Below are positions 1-7,643 of a stretch of DNA of 64,000 nt, piece by piece. Numbering within the stretch: position 1 is the first letter of the stretch; each line of letters begins with the position of its first letter. This DNA comes from Halomonas halodenitrificans DSM 735 (lineage in GTDB: Bacteria > Pseudomonadota > Gammaproteobacteria > Pseudomonadales > Halomonadaceae), in assembly GCF_000620045.1 (NCBI RefSeq), contig NZ_JHVH01000002.1, positions 62,001 to 126,000 of the forward strand. The letters run 5' to 3'. A model generated the notes under the pieces. It made no database searches. It was not told where the DNA came from and worked only from the letters and a program-made list of their open reading frames with translations. The translations under genes and the position numbers were made by a program.

Positions 1-1
1 G

Positions 2-238
2 GTGCTCAGCGGCCCCGAGCTGGCGAACTTCGCCGATGTGGCCGCGGTGCTGCGCGCCGCCGATGCCCTGGTAGAGGCGCCCGATGGAGAAGGCCTCGGC
101 GAGGCGTTGATCAGGCTGTTTGCCGACCCCGCCGAGTGTCATCGCCTCGGCGAGGCCGGGCGTGGCGTGGTAGCCGCCAATCGCGGCGCCCTCGTAAAGA
201 CCCTCGAGGGCCTGGGCACGCTATTAGCGTCGAAGTAA
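2..238 (+). CDS. waaA: 3-deoxy-D-manno-octulosonic acid transferase, C-terminal end (partial)
   Basis: This is the last 78 codons of a gene that begins before the window. The segment GPELANFADVAAVL matches the GPHxxNF region near the end of WaaA (KdtA), the inner-membrane-associated enzyme that adds Kdo from CMP-Kdo to lipid A precursor. The tail pattern (alternating small residues, then an NRGALVKTLEGL helix) also fits E. coli WaaA, which ends NQGALQRLL. The catalytic N-terminal half cannot be seen. The gene runs toward rpiA, which is on the other strand, with 24 bp between the two stop codons. The identification rests on a short stretch, so it is probable rather than certain. Confidence 0.75.
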   Translation: MLSGPELANFADVAAVLRAADALVEAPDGEGLGEALIRLFADPAECHRLGEAGRGVVAANRGALVKTLEGLGTLLASK

Positions 239-262
239 GCACCCACTGACTCCGGAGGCCTG

Positions 263-952
263 TCAGGCGGGAATAAGACGCTCCACGCCCTGATCGCCAC
301 CCAGCAGCAGCACGTCGGCGCCCCGGGCGGCGAACAGGCCATTGGTGACCAGGCCGACGATGGCGTTGAGGCGTGCCTCCATGGCCACCGGGTCGTCGAT
401 CATGAACTCAAAGCAGTCGATGATCTGGTTGCCGTTATCGGTGACCACCCCCTCTCGGTAGACCGGGTCGGCACCCAGTTTGACGAGCTCCCGGGCCACA
501 TAGGAGCGGGCCATGGGGATGACCTCCACCGGCAGCGGGAAGTCGCCCAGGCGGTCGACGCGCTTGGAGGCGTCGGCGATGCAGATGAATGTTTCGGCAC
601 AGGCCGCCACCACCTTCTCGCGTGTCAGTGCCGCGCCTCCGCCCTTGATCATGTGTAAGTGAGTGTTCACTTCGTCGGCGCCGTCGATATAGAAGGGCAC
701 CGTGCCCACGGAGTTGAGCTCGAAGACCTCGATGCCGTGGCCGCGTAGCCGTTCGGCGCTGGCCTCGGAGCTGGCCACGGTGCCGGCGAAGTCGTGACGC
801 AGTTCGGCCAAACGGTCGATGAAGCGGTTGGCCGTGGAGCCGGTGCCGATACCGAGCACGGTGTCGCGATGCAGGTGAGGGCGAACCTCGTCGATGGCGG
901 CCGAGGCGACGGCATCCTTGAGCTGGTCTTGGGATAGGCGGGCCTGAGTCAT
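263..952 (-). CDS. rpiA: Ribose-5-phosphate isomerase A
   Basis: The 229-residue protein interconverts ribose 5-phosphate and ribulose 5-phosphate in the non-oxidative pentose phosphate pathway. It carries the GTGSTA phosphate-binding loop (residues 36-41), the DGADE active-site motif (90-94) and [11 protein letters not shown] (103-113), whose glutamate is the general base in the family. Length is normal (E. coli 219). The gene is divergent from ilvA, an order also found in Pseudomonas, and the roughly 195-bp gap between them should hold both promoters. Confidence 0.97.
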   Translation of the reverse strand: MTQARLSQDQLKDAVASAAIDEVRPHLHRDTVLGIGTGSTANRFIDRLAELRHDFAGTVASSEASAERLRGHGIEVFELNSVGTVPFYIDGADEVNTHLHMIKGGGAALTREKVVAACAETFICIADASKRVDRLGDFPLPVEVIPMARSYVARELVKLGADPVYREGVVTDNGNQIIDCFEFMIDDPVAMEARLNAIVGLVTNGLFAARGADVLLLGGDQGVERLIPA

Positions 953-1050
953 GGGACGTTCTCCCTGGGAGCGTGAGTGATGTGGGCGAGGTCGGCGTGC
1001 AAGGGGCCGCCATTATAGGCCAGCCGGCCCCGTCTGCCGATGCCCGCTGC

Positions 1051-1078
1051 TGGACGCTGAGCCGGTGTAGATGATAAC
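1051..1078 (+). promoter_or_regulatory. Candidate sigma70 promoter for ilvA
   Basis: TGGACG (1051-1056) and GATAAC (1073-1078) are separated by 16 bp in the rpiA-ilvA gap. The match is moderate. A 7-bp perfect inverted repeat, GCAGCAT-TC-ATGCTGC (1099-1114), lies just downstream and ahead of the ilvA start, where it could be an operator or leader hairpin. Confidence 0.35.
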
Positions 1079-1146
1079 AATAAGGGTTCCCCCGCACTGC
1101 AGCATTCATGCTGCGTCCTCTCGCGTCACGCCTCTGGGATATCAGG

Positions 1147-2661
1147 ATGCTCGAAGCTACCGTCAAGAAGATTCTCCAGGCCCGGGTCTATGAAGCCGCC
1201 CGGGAAACCCCCATCTCGCCCGCTCCCTTTCTCTCCCGCCGTTTCAGCAACACCATTCTGATCAAGCGTGAGGACCTGCAGCCGGTCCACTCCTTCAAGA
1301 TCCGTGGTGCCTATAACAAGATGTCCCTGCTCAGCGAGGAGCAGAAGGCCAAGGGCGTCATCGCGGCCTCGGCCGGGAACCATGCCCAGGGCCTGGCGAT
1401 GGCGGCAAAGCAGATGGGCGTCAAGGCGACCATCGTGATGCCGCGCATCACGCCCGATATCAAGGTACAGGCGGTGCGGGCCCGCGGGGCCAAGGTGGTG
1501 CTCAAGGGGGATGCCTTCGCCGAGGCGGCCGAGCATGCGCAGACGTTGATCGAGGAGCACGGCTATACCTATATCCCGCCCTTCGATGATGCCGATGTGG
1601 TGGCGGGCCAGGGCACCATCGCCGTGGAGATCCTGCGCCAGCATGCCGGTTCGCTGGATGCCATCTTCGTGCCGGTCGGTGGCGGCGGCCTGATCGCCGG
1701 CGTGGCCGCCTACGTCAAGTATCTGCGCCCGGATATCAAGGTGATCGGGGTCGAGGCCGAGGATAGCGCCAGCTTCAAGGCGGCGCTCGAGGCGGGCAAG
1801 CGGGTCACGCTCGATCAGGTAGGCGTCTTCGCCGAGGGGGTGGCCGTGGCCCAGGTCGGCAAGGTGCCCTTCGATATTGCCCGTGAGCTGGTCGATGAGA
1901 TCGTCACCGTCACGACCGACGAGATGTGTGCGGCGGTCAAGGATATCTTCGAGGAGACCCGGGCGGTCTCCGAGACCTCCGGCGCCCTCTCCCTGGCGGG
2001 CCTCAAGAAGTATATTCAGCAGACCGGTGCCGAGGGACAGACACTGCTGTGCATCAACTCCGGGGCCAACACCAACTTCGATCGCCTCCAGCATATCGCC
2101 GAACGCACCGAGCTCGGCGAGCAGCGCGAGGCGATCCTGGCCGTGACCATCCGCGAGCGGCCGGGCAGTTTCAAGAAGTTCTGCAAGATCATCGGCAAGC
2201 GCATGGTCACCGAGTTCAGCTATCGCTATGCCGACCCGGAGAATGCGCACATCTTCGTCGGGCTTCAGGTGAAGCCCGGCGGCGAGGATCGCCAGGCGGT
2301 GATCGACAGGCTGCGTGATGCCGGCTATTCGGTGGAGGACCTCACCGATAACGAGCTGGCCAAGCTGCATATTCGCCATCTGGGAGGGGGGCGCCCCACG
2401 CAGCAGTTCGAGGAGGAGGTCTATCGCTTCGAGTTTCCGGAGCGCCCGGGGGCGCTGATGAACTTTCTTACCCATCTGCCCCATGACTGGAATATCTCGC
2501 TGTTTCACTACCGCAACCACGGCGCCGCCTACGGTCGGGTGCTGGTGGGCATGCAGGTGCCCAATGGCGATCGCTCCCACGTCGAGGAGTACTTCGATGC
2601 CATCGGTTATCGTTACTGGAAGGAGTCCGATAACATCGCCTACCGGCTTTTCATGGCCTGA
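1147..2661 (+). CDS. ilvA: Threonine ammonia-lyase (threonine deaminase), biosynthetic
   Basis: IlvA converts threonine to 2-oxobutanoate and ammonia, the committed step of isoleucine synthesis. The PLP lysine lies in HSFKIRGAY (about residue 51) and the glycine loop PVGGGGLIAG binds the PLP phosphate (about 175). Two ACT-like regulatory repeats fill the C-terminal third, as in the isoleucine-inhibited biosynthetic enzyme; the short catabolic form lacks them. I chose the ATG at 1147 (504 aa, MLEATVKKIL) because Pseudomonas IlvA starts with an equivalent sequence. An in-frame ATG at 1108 would add 13 residues that resemble nothing in the family. Confidence 0.96.
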   Translation: MLEATVKKILQARVYEAARETPISPAPFLSRRFSNTILIKREDLQPVHSFKIRGAYNKMSLLSEEQKAKGVIAASAGNHAQGLAMAAKQMGVKATIVMPRITPDIKVQAVRARGAKVVLKGDAFAEAAEHAQTLIEEHGYTYIPPFDDADVVAGQGTIAVEILRQHAGSLDAIFVPVGGGGLIAGVAAYVKYLRPDIKVIGVEAEDSASFKAALEAGKRVTLDQVGVFAEGVAVAQVGKVPFDIARELVDEIVTVTTDEMCAAVKDIFEETRAVSETSGALSLAGLKKYIQQTGAEGQTLLCINSGANTNFDRLQHIAERTELGEQREAILAVTIRERPGSFKKFCKIIGKRMVTEFSYRYADPENAHIFVGLQVKPGGEDRQAVIDRLRDAGYSVEDLTDNELAKLHIRHLGGGRPTQQFEEEVYRFEFPERPGALMNFLTHLPHDWNISLFHYRNHGAAYGRVLVGMQVPNGDRSHVEEYFDAIGYRYWKESDNIAYRLFMA

Positions 2662-2817
2662 AGGCTCAAGGGACATCAGTGAAGGTGAGCGCTGACTCGC
2701 CTTGTGCGCCAGGAAGGACGTAGGTTTCAAGGGCGGTGCGTTGAGTCGAAACGGTTGTCCTGACGATTCAGTCCGCTTATAGTCGGCCGCGTTGAGTGAA
2801 CTCACTATTCGGAGTCG

Positions 2818-2916
2818 ATGATGAAGCGCAAGCCTGATGTGGTCTGGGCCCTGGTGCTGCTGTTCGGTATTGGCGTCGTGGCAACCGGATATGCCCAGAC
2901 CCTGGTAGGCAATTGA
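2818..2916 (+). CDS. Single-pass membrane microprotein, about 31 residues, unknown function
   Basis: Two adjacent ATGs (2818 and 2821) follow a GGAG at 2810-2814 and open a 31 or 32 codon frame. It encodes a basic start (MKRKPD), one hydrophobic helix (about residues 8-24) and a short polar end (QTLVGN). The layout of ribosome site, positive-inside charge and transmembrane helix looks like a real small membrane protein. It stands alone between ilvA and a perfect terminator hairpin, which suggests its own short transcript or the tail of the ilvA message. I do not know a function for it. Confidence 0.6.
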   Translation: MMKRKPDVVWALVLLFGIGVVATGYAQTLVGN

Positions 2917-2946
2917 TCGCGACCTGCCGAGCCTCTGTCTGAAAGC

Positions 2947-2978
2947 AACGGGCCGATGCCAGCTGGCATCGGCCCGTT
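2947..2978. terminator. Perfect 16-bp inverted repeat, likely bidirectional terminator
   Basis: The arms 2947-2962 and 2963-2978 are exact reverse complements (AACGGGCCGATGCCAG and its complement) with no spacer. The site lies between the microprotein and the convergent fau gene, the expected place for a terminator serving both strands. There is no clean T-run on either side. Confidence 0.65.
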
Positions 2979-2998
2979 CGCGTTCCTGAGCTATCGCC

Positions 2999-3643
2999 TC
3001 AGGGGCGTACTAGCCTGATATCGCTGACGATGGCGTCGAGCGGCACGTCCCATGACGCGGTCGGCAGGGAATCGACCCGCTGGCAGTCATGGGCCAGGCC
3101 TATCAGGCGCGGGCGCGGCCCCGGGCGGCGGGTGAAGGCCAGGGTACGATCGTAGAAGCCGCCGCCCATGCCCATGCGCTGGCCGGCGTCGTCGAAGCCC
3201 ACCAGTGGCAGCAGGATCAGGTCCAGGGCCCAGGGGGCCAGTCGTCGTGCGCGATGGGCCCCATGGCGTGTGGCGGGCTCGGCGATGCCGAAGCGATTGC
3301 GGACCATGGGCGTATGGGCATGGTAGTGCACGAACCACAGCCGATTGTCGGAAAGCGGCCGGAGAACCGGCAGATAGATACGGGCGCCGCGTTGCCGAAA
3401 CCAGTCGATCAGGGGCGTGGGGGCGATCTCGCCGTCGTTGGGCAGGTAGAGCGCCACGCGTCGGGCGCGTTGTACCTCGGGCAGGCGTCTGAGCTGGCGG
3501 CACAGGCGCTGGTTGGCGAGTCGGCGCTGCTCGGGCGTCAGGGCGCGGCGGCGACGGCGCAGTTCGCGACGCAGCTCACGGCGCGAGCCATCGAAACTGG
3601 CAAGAGAAGGGGGTGCGGCGGGTGTCGGCATGAGATGGATCAT
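2999..3643 (-). CDS. fau: 5-formyltetrahydrofolate cyclo-ligase
   Basis: This enzyme (YgfA/Fau, 214 aa) converts 5-formyl-THF to 5,10-methenyl-THF using ATP, so it salvages a folate that would otherwise inhibit one-carbon enzymes. Diagnostic segments are YLPNDGEIAPTPLI near residue 65 and the ATP/Mg signature RMGMGGGFYDR near 160. The N-terminus is unusually arginine-rich (RRELRRELRRRRR). The gene sits directly downstream of 6S RNA, the same zapA-ssrS-fau order as in E. coli, and is probably cotranscribed with it. The start is only a few bases from the 6S RNA 3' end and has no clear ribosome site; a second in-frame ATG lies four codons later. Confidence 0.93.
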   Translation of the reverse strand: MIHLMPTPAAPPSLASFDGSRRELRRELRRRRRALTPEQRRLANQRLCRQLRRLPEVQRARRVALYLPNDGEIAPTPLIDWFRQRGARIYLPVLRPLSDNRLWFVHYHAHTPMVRNRFGIAEPATRHGAHRARRLAPWALDLILLPLVGFDDAGQRMGMGGGFYDRTLAFTRRPGPRPRLIGLAHDCQRVDSLPTASWDVPLDAIVSDIRLVRP

Positions 3644-3649
3644 GTGGAC

Positions 3650-3834
3650 GGGGTTCCCCAGAGTGCCGCTGTCGTTCTGGCCCTTGAACCCATTGGTTCA
3701 AGGTGGGTGGCCGCAGCCGAACCGTCAGGCTTTCCGACGCACGGACATGCACACGGGTCCGGCTAGCATTTGGCCCCCTGGGTACTGCGCATAGGCTCGA
3801 GGGACTATAACGACTGGCAAACACCCCAGAGAAC
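3650..3834 (-). ncRNA. ssrS: 6S RNA
   Basis: 6S RNA binds sigma70 RNA polymerase and dampens it in stationary phase. On the minus strand the ends TTCTCTGGGGTG and CACTCTGGGGAA pair over 12 positions (Watson-Crick and G-U) to close the terminal stem. Near the 3' side lies the E. coli-like hairpin CACCTTGAACC...GGTTCAAGGG. Length is about 185 nt and the position between zapA and fau is the conserved one. A promoter-like TTGGCC-N18-TACGAT lies immediately upstream on the minus strand. Confidence 0.93.
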
Positions 3835-3889
3835 GAGTTCATCGTATCAGAGCATGAGGAAGGCGGCCAATGGATTCCGTGAGTCGGGC

Positions 3890-4189
3890 TCAGCGTGGCT
3901 GGGTATTGGCCAGGGCGCGCTCCAGACGCTCGCTCAGGGCATCCAGGTTGCGCTCCCCTTCACGCTGGTTCTCGAGTGCCTCCAGCAGTTCATGGGTGAT
4001 GTTGAGCGCCGCCATGACGGCGATACGCTCGTTGCCCAGCAGGTTATTCTGGGAATGAATGCCGGTCATGGCACGGTCCAGGTAGCGGGCCGCACGCTCC
4101 AGCTTGGCTTCTTCCTCTGGGGGGCAGGCAATGACGTAGCTGCGTCCCAGCAGGGTAATGTCGGCGGTTGGCCGTGTCGCATCGCTCAT
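3890..4189 (-). CDS. zapA: Cell division protein ZapA
   Basis: ZapA (99 aa) is a cytoplasmic protein that crosslinks FtsZ protofilaments at the division ring. The start TRPTADITLLGRSYVIACP is the typical ZapA beta-strand entry, and the second half is a long charged helix that forms the antiparallel coiled coil of the dimer. A strong sigma70 promoter lies upstream. The gene is divergent from ygfB and upstream of 6S RNA, as in enterobacteria and pseudomonads. Confidence 0.95.
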   Translation of the reverse strand: MSDATRPTADITLLGRSYVIACPPEEEAKLERAARYLDRAMTGIHSQNNLLGNERIAVMAALNITHELLEALENQREGERNLDALSERLERALANTQPR

Positions 4190-4281
4190 CGGGGGGCTCC
4201 GGCTCGACCCGGCAGGCTACGCTGGCCGCGCGTCCCTGGGGGCCGATGCGTTAACATCCAGTCAGTACCGCATGGCCCGTC

Positions 4282-4311
4282 ACTATAAGAGACCGCTTCT
4301 CGGGGGGTCAA
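4282..4311 (-). promoter_or_regulatory. Sigma70 promoter for zapA / 6S RNA
   Basis: On the minus strand TTGACC (4311-4306) and TATAGT (4287-4282) are 18 bp apart, a close match to consensus. Transcription would start near 4275, leaving a leader of about 85 nt before zapA. Confidence 0.65.
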
Positions 4312-4364
4312 CGCGCAGCGACGATTGGCATCATCTTCGCACATTCCGCCACCATGGAGTTCCC

Positions 4365-4943
4365 ATGTCACTGATCGACGAACGCCAGGACTTTTCCACC
4401 ATCGCCGACCTCTTCCTGCTTCACAGCAGCATGCAGTCGCCGGCCTTTACCGATGGTCGGCTGTGCGCCCAGCTCGCCATGCACGATATCGACCCCGCCG
4501 CCTGGCTTGCGGAAGTGTGTGGTGTGCTGGGTGTCGAGCAGCCGCGCGACGAGTCATCCGCCGAGCGCTTCCTGGCCTGGCGTCGCCAGACCCTGGAGGC
4601 CCTCTCCGGCAGCGAGCTTGGCTATGAACCACTGTTGCCCGATGAGCTCTTTTCCCTAGGCGAGCATGCCCAGGGACTCAAGGAGTGGACCCTGGGCTTT
4701 CTGGAAGTCATCGAGGATGCCGGCGAGGCGCCTCGGGAGGCGTGGTCGACATCGCTGCGCGAGGCGCTGGAAGACCTGAGTGGAATCGCCGCCATGCCGG
4801 ACGATCTCGAGGAGGATGCCGAGAACGAGGATGACCTCTTCGCCCTGGTCGAGCACGTTCGCATGGCGGCCATGCTGCTCTATACCGAGCAGCATCCTGG
4901 CCAACCCCAGGTCGAGGATACCGAGTCCACCACGCGCCACTGA
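4365..4943 (+). CDS. ygfB: UPF0149 family protein YgfB/YecA-type
   Basis: This 192-residue acidic helical protein belongs to UPF0149 (YgfB). The ATG at 4365 follows a GGAG at 4356-4359. It has the family-like N-terminal helical region (FSTIADLFLLH...GRLCAQLA) and the EDAENEDDLFALVEHVRMAAMLLY C-terminal block, here cited as two halves around a conserved hydrophobic helix. It lacks a C-terminal SEC-C zinc motif, so it is YgfB-like rather than YecA-like. The gene heads the pepP-ubiH-ubiI operon, 27 bp before pepP. In Pseudomonas aeruginosa a homologue modulates ampDh3 expression; whether that holds here is unknown. Confidence 0.85.
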   Translation: MSLIDERQDFSTIADLFLLHSSMQSPAFTDGRLCAQLAMHDIDPAAWLAEVCGVLGVEQPRDESSAERFLAWRRQTLEALSGSELGYEPLLPDELFSLGEHAQGLKEWTLGFLEVIEDAGEAPREAWSTSLREALEDLSGIAAMPDDLEEDAENEDDLFALVEHVRMAAMLLYTEQHPGQPQVEDTESTTRH

Positions 4944-4970
4944 ATGCTTCAACGCCGACAAGGAGTGCCC

Positions 4971-6332
4971 ATGTTGCCCGAGACGTTGCCCGAGACGTTG
5001 CCCGAGGCCCTGCCGCGCCCGGCCCCGGTCGCCACTGCCGAGTATCGATGGCGCCGCCAGGCGTTGATGGCGTCCCTGCCCGATGATGCCGCGGTGCTGA
5101 TGCCGGGGGCGTCCCTGGTTACCCGCTCGCGGGACAGCGAGTTTGCCTTTCGTCAGGACAGCGATTTCCACTACCTCACCGGCTTTCCCGAGCCCGATGC
5201 CCTGTTGCTGCTGCTGCCGGGGCGTGCCGAGGGAGAAAGCGTATTGTTCTGCCAGGATCGCGACCCCATGCTGGAGGCCTGGACCGGTTTCCGCCTGGGG
5301 GCCGAGGGGGCCGTTCGCGAGCACGGCGTCGACCAGGCCTTCGAGAATGCCGAGCGCGACGCACGTCTCGTCACGCTACTCGATGGACGGCGCACGCTCT
5401 ACCTGGCGCTGGACAGCGCCGAGGCGATGGGGCTGGCCCAGGAGATTCGCGCCGACCTCGTGGCTCGGCAGCGGCACGGGGCGTGTCCTCCCGAGGCCCT
5501 TGCCGATGTGGCGCCGCTGATTCACGAGGCGCGGCTGGTCAAGAGCCGGGCCGAGCTCGCCCTGCTGGGTCATGCCGCCGAGGTCTCGGCCCGCGGCCAT
5601 CTGCGCGCCATGCGTGCGGTACGCCCGGGGCTACGGGAGTACCAGCTGCAGGCGGCGCTGGAGCACGAGTTTCTCTGGCAGGGTGGCAGCGGTCCGGCCT
5701 ATGCCAGCATCGTCGGTGGCGGCGCCAATGCCTGTGTGCTGCACTATATCGAGAATCGTGCGCCGCTCCGGGACGGTGACCTGGTATTGATCGATGCCGG
5801 TGCCGAGTTCGACCTCTATGCCGGTGATATCACCCGTACCTTTCCGGTCAACGGTCGCTTCAGCGACACCCAGCGGGCACTCTACGAGGTGGTGCTTGAG
5901 GTGCAGGAACGTGCGGTGGCCGCGGTTCGACCCGGCACCACCCTGACGGCGATTCATGCCGAGGTGGTGCGTGGCCTTACCGCCGGGCTGATCCAGCTGG
6001 GGCTGCTCGAGGGTGACGTTCAGTCGCGTATCGACGACGGGAGCTATCGACGCTTCTACCTGCACTCTACCTCCCACTGGCTGGGGCTGGACGTCCACGA
6101 CGTGGGCGCCTACCGCCGGGATGGCGAGCCTCGGCCCTTGATGCCGGGCATGGTGCTTACCGTGGAGCCGGGGCTCTACGTGCCCGATGACGACGATATT
6201 CCCGAGGGTTTCCGCGGCCTCGGCATTCGCATCGAGGATGACGTGGCGGTGACCGATGAAGGCCATGCCGTGCTGACGGCCTCCGTGCCGAAATCGATTC
6301 CCGCCATCGAAGCGTTGATGGCGGAAAAGTGA
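4971..6332 (+). CDS. pepP: Xaa-Pro aminopeptidase
   Basis: PepP (453 aa) is a cytoplasmic dimetal aminopeptidase that removes N-terminal residues preceding proline. It has an N-terminal creatinase-like domain and a pita-bread catalytic domain. The metal ligands are visible: two aspartates in LIDAGAEF and GDITRTF (about 275 and 286), a histidine in HSTSHWLGLDVHD (about 368), and glutamates in TVEPGLYV (about 398) and GIRIEDD (about 420). I chose the ATG at 4971, which follows AAGGAG at 4960-4964. An upstream ATG at 4944 has no ribosome site. The first codons carry a 12-bp tandem repeat that gives the unusual start MLPETLPETLPEALP. Confidence 0.95.
   Translation: MLPETLPETLPEALPRPAPVATAEYRWRRQALMASLPDDAAVLMPGASLVTRSRDSEFAFRQDSDFHYLTGFPEPDALLLLLPGRAEGESVLFCQDRDPMLEAWTGFRLGAEGAVREHGVDQAFENAERDARLVTLLDGRRTLYLALDSAEAMGLAQEIRADLVARQRHGACPPEALADVAPLIHEARLVKSRAELALLGHAAEVSARGHLRAMRAVRPGLREYQLQAALEHEFLWQGGSGPAYASIVGGGANACVLHYIENRAPLRDGDLVLIDAGAEFDLYAGDITRTFPVNGRFSDTQRALYEVVLEVQERAVAAVRPGTTLTAIHAEVVRGLTAGLIQLGLLEGDVQSRIDDGSYRRFYLHSTSHWLGLDVHDVGAYRRDGEPRPLMPGMVLTVEPGLYVPDDDDIPEGFRGLGIRIEDDVAVTDEGHAVLTASVPKSIPAIEALMAEK
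4974..5006 (+). repeat. 12-bp tandem repeat (about 2.8 copies) at the pepP start
   Basis: TTGCCCGAGACG is repeated at 4974-4985, 4986-4997 and 4998-5006 (last copy partial and altered). It is in frame and encodes LPET-LPET-LPEA, so copy number could change without breaking pepP. Confidence 0.8.
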
Positions 6333-6360
6333 GCGTGAATAAAATGGTTTTAATTTCTTT

Positions 6361-6373
6361 ATGTAATTTACAT
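6361..6373. promoter_or_regulatory. AT-rich perfect palindrome just before ubiH
   Basis: ATGTAA-T-TTACAT lies one base ahead of the ubiH start codon, in a 45-bp AT-rich gap inside an otherwise GC-rich operon. It may be an operator or part of an internal promoter. No regulator is identified. Confidence 0.3.
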
Positions 6374-6374
6374 T

Positions 6375-7601
6375 ATGAATGATTTCGACATGACACACCC
6401 GGCGGCAGAGAGGGTGGATATCGCCATTGTGGGGGGCGGGCTGGTAGGGGCCAGCCTGGCCTGTGCGCTGGCGCCGCTGATCGAACGATACCGGCTCTCG
6501 GTCGCGGTGATCGAGGCATCACCCGTTCTCGACCAGGCCGCGGCGCCCTGGCAGCCGAGCTTCGATGCCCGGGCCAGTGCGATTTCTCTCGGCACTTCCC
6601 TGCGCTTCACCGATATGGGGGTGTGGCCGGCGATGGCCGAGGAGGCCGCCGCCATTCGCCACATTCACGTCAGCGAGCGCGGCCATTTCGGTGCTACCCG
6701 CCTCGATGCCGGGGAGCTCGGGTTCGAGGCGCTGGGCCATGTGGTGCCCAACGCCTGGCTGGGACGAGTATTGCATCGGCGCCTCACCGGGCTCCCCGTG
6801 GACTGGTATTGCCCGGATCGGGTCGAGGCGATAGCGCCGACACCCGAAGGGTATCGCCTGGCGCTCTCTACCGGCACCAGCCTGCAGGCGGGGCTCACGG
6901 TGTTGGCCGATGGCGGGCGCTCCGGGCTGAAGGAGCGTCTGGGTATCATCAGCGATACGCGGCCCTATGATCAGGTCGCCTTGATCGCCGGCGTCGAGAT
7001 GAGCCGCCCCCATCGGGGGGTCGCCTGGGAGCGGTTTACCCGCGACGGACCCATCGCCCTGTTGCCGATGCGGGGCCAGACCATGGAGCTGGTGTGGACC
7101 CATGCCGCGGGTGAAGAACGACGGCGCCTGGAGCTGGCCGATGGCGACTTCCTGGCCGAACTCCAGGCCGCCTTCGGCGACCGCGCGGGGCGCTTTCGAC
7201 GAGTGGGCAGTCGCCACGCCTATCCGTTGAGCCTGGTGACCGCACGAGAGACCACTCGCCCCGGGCTGGCGGTATTGGGCAACGCCGCCCATGCCCTGCA
7301 TCCCGTGGCCGGGCAGGGCTTCAATCTGGCGCTGCGCGGTGTGATGGATCTGGTGGCCTCGCTGGAAGAAGGGCTGGTAAAAGGGCGCTCGATAGGCGCC
7401 GCCGAAGTGCTCGAGGCCTTCGATGCGCGCCGCGCCGCCGATCGGCATAACGTGACCCGCTTCAGTGACGGCCTGGTACGGCTGTTCGGTATCGACAGCC
7501 GGCTGCTCGGCCATGCGCGAGCCGCCGGATTGATCGGCCTCAATCTGGCGGGGCCGCTGCGGCGTGATCTGGCCCGCCGCGCCATGGGACTGGAGCGATA
7601 A
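6375..7601 (+). CDS. ubiH: 2-octaprenyl-6-methoxyphenol hydroxylase (ubiquinone synthesis)
   Basis: UbiH (408 aa) is an FAD monooxygenase that uses oxygen to hydroxylate the ubiquinone ring precursor, as part of the soluble Ubi complex near the inner membrane. It shows the Rossmann motif IVGGGLVGASLA (residues 15-26), the ARASAISLGT segment typical of UbiH, and the second FAD motif GNAAHALHPVAGQGFNLALR. The neighbours pepP and a second Ubi hydroxylase reproduce the E. coli order. The start is uncertain because no good ribosome site precedes 6375; an in-frame ATG lies at 6390. Confidence 0.93.
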   Translation: MNDFDMTHPAAERVDIAIVGGGLVGASLACALAPLIERYRLSVAVIEASPVLDQAAAPWQPSFDARASAISLGTSLRFTDMGVWPAMAEEAAAIRHIHVSERGHFGATRLDAGELGFEALGHVVPNAWLGRVLHRRLTGLPVDWYCPDRVEAIAPTPEGYRLALSTGTSLQAGLTVLADGGRSGLKERLGIISDTRPYDQVALIAGVEMSRPHRGVAWERFTRDGPIALLPMRGQTMELVWTHAAGEERRRLELADGDFLAELQAAFGDRAGRFRRVGSRHAYPLSLVTARETTRPGLAVLGNAAHALHPVAGQGFNLALRGVMDLVASLEEGLVKGRSIGAAEVLEAFDARRAADRHNVTRFSDGLVRLFGIDSRLLGHARAAGLIGLNLAGPLRRDLARRAMGLER

Positions 7602-7643
7602 GGGAAGCTGGTGGTGAGCCGAGAGGCGACAGGAGGAGAAGGC

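Noticed and set aside
1126-2805. 559-codon open frame antisense to ilvA
   Set aside because: Same reason: opposite a confident gene, no ribosome site and low-complexity composition.
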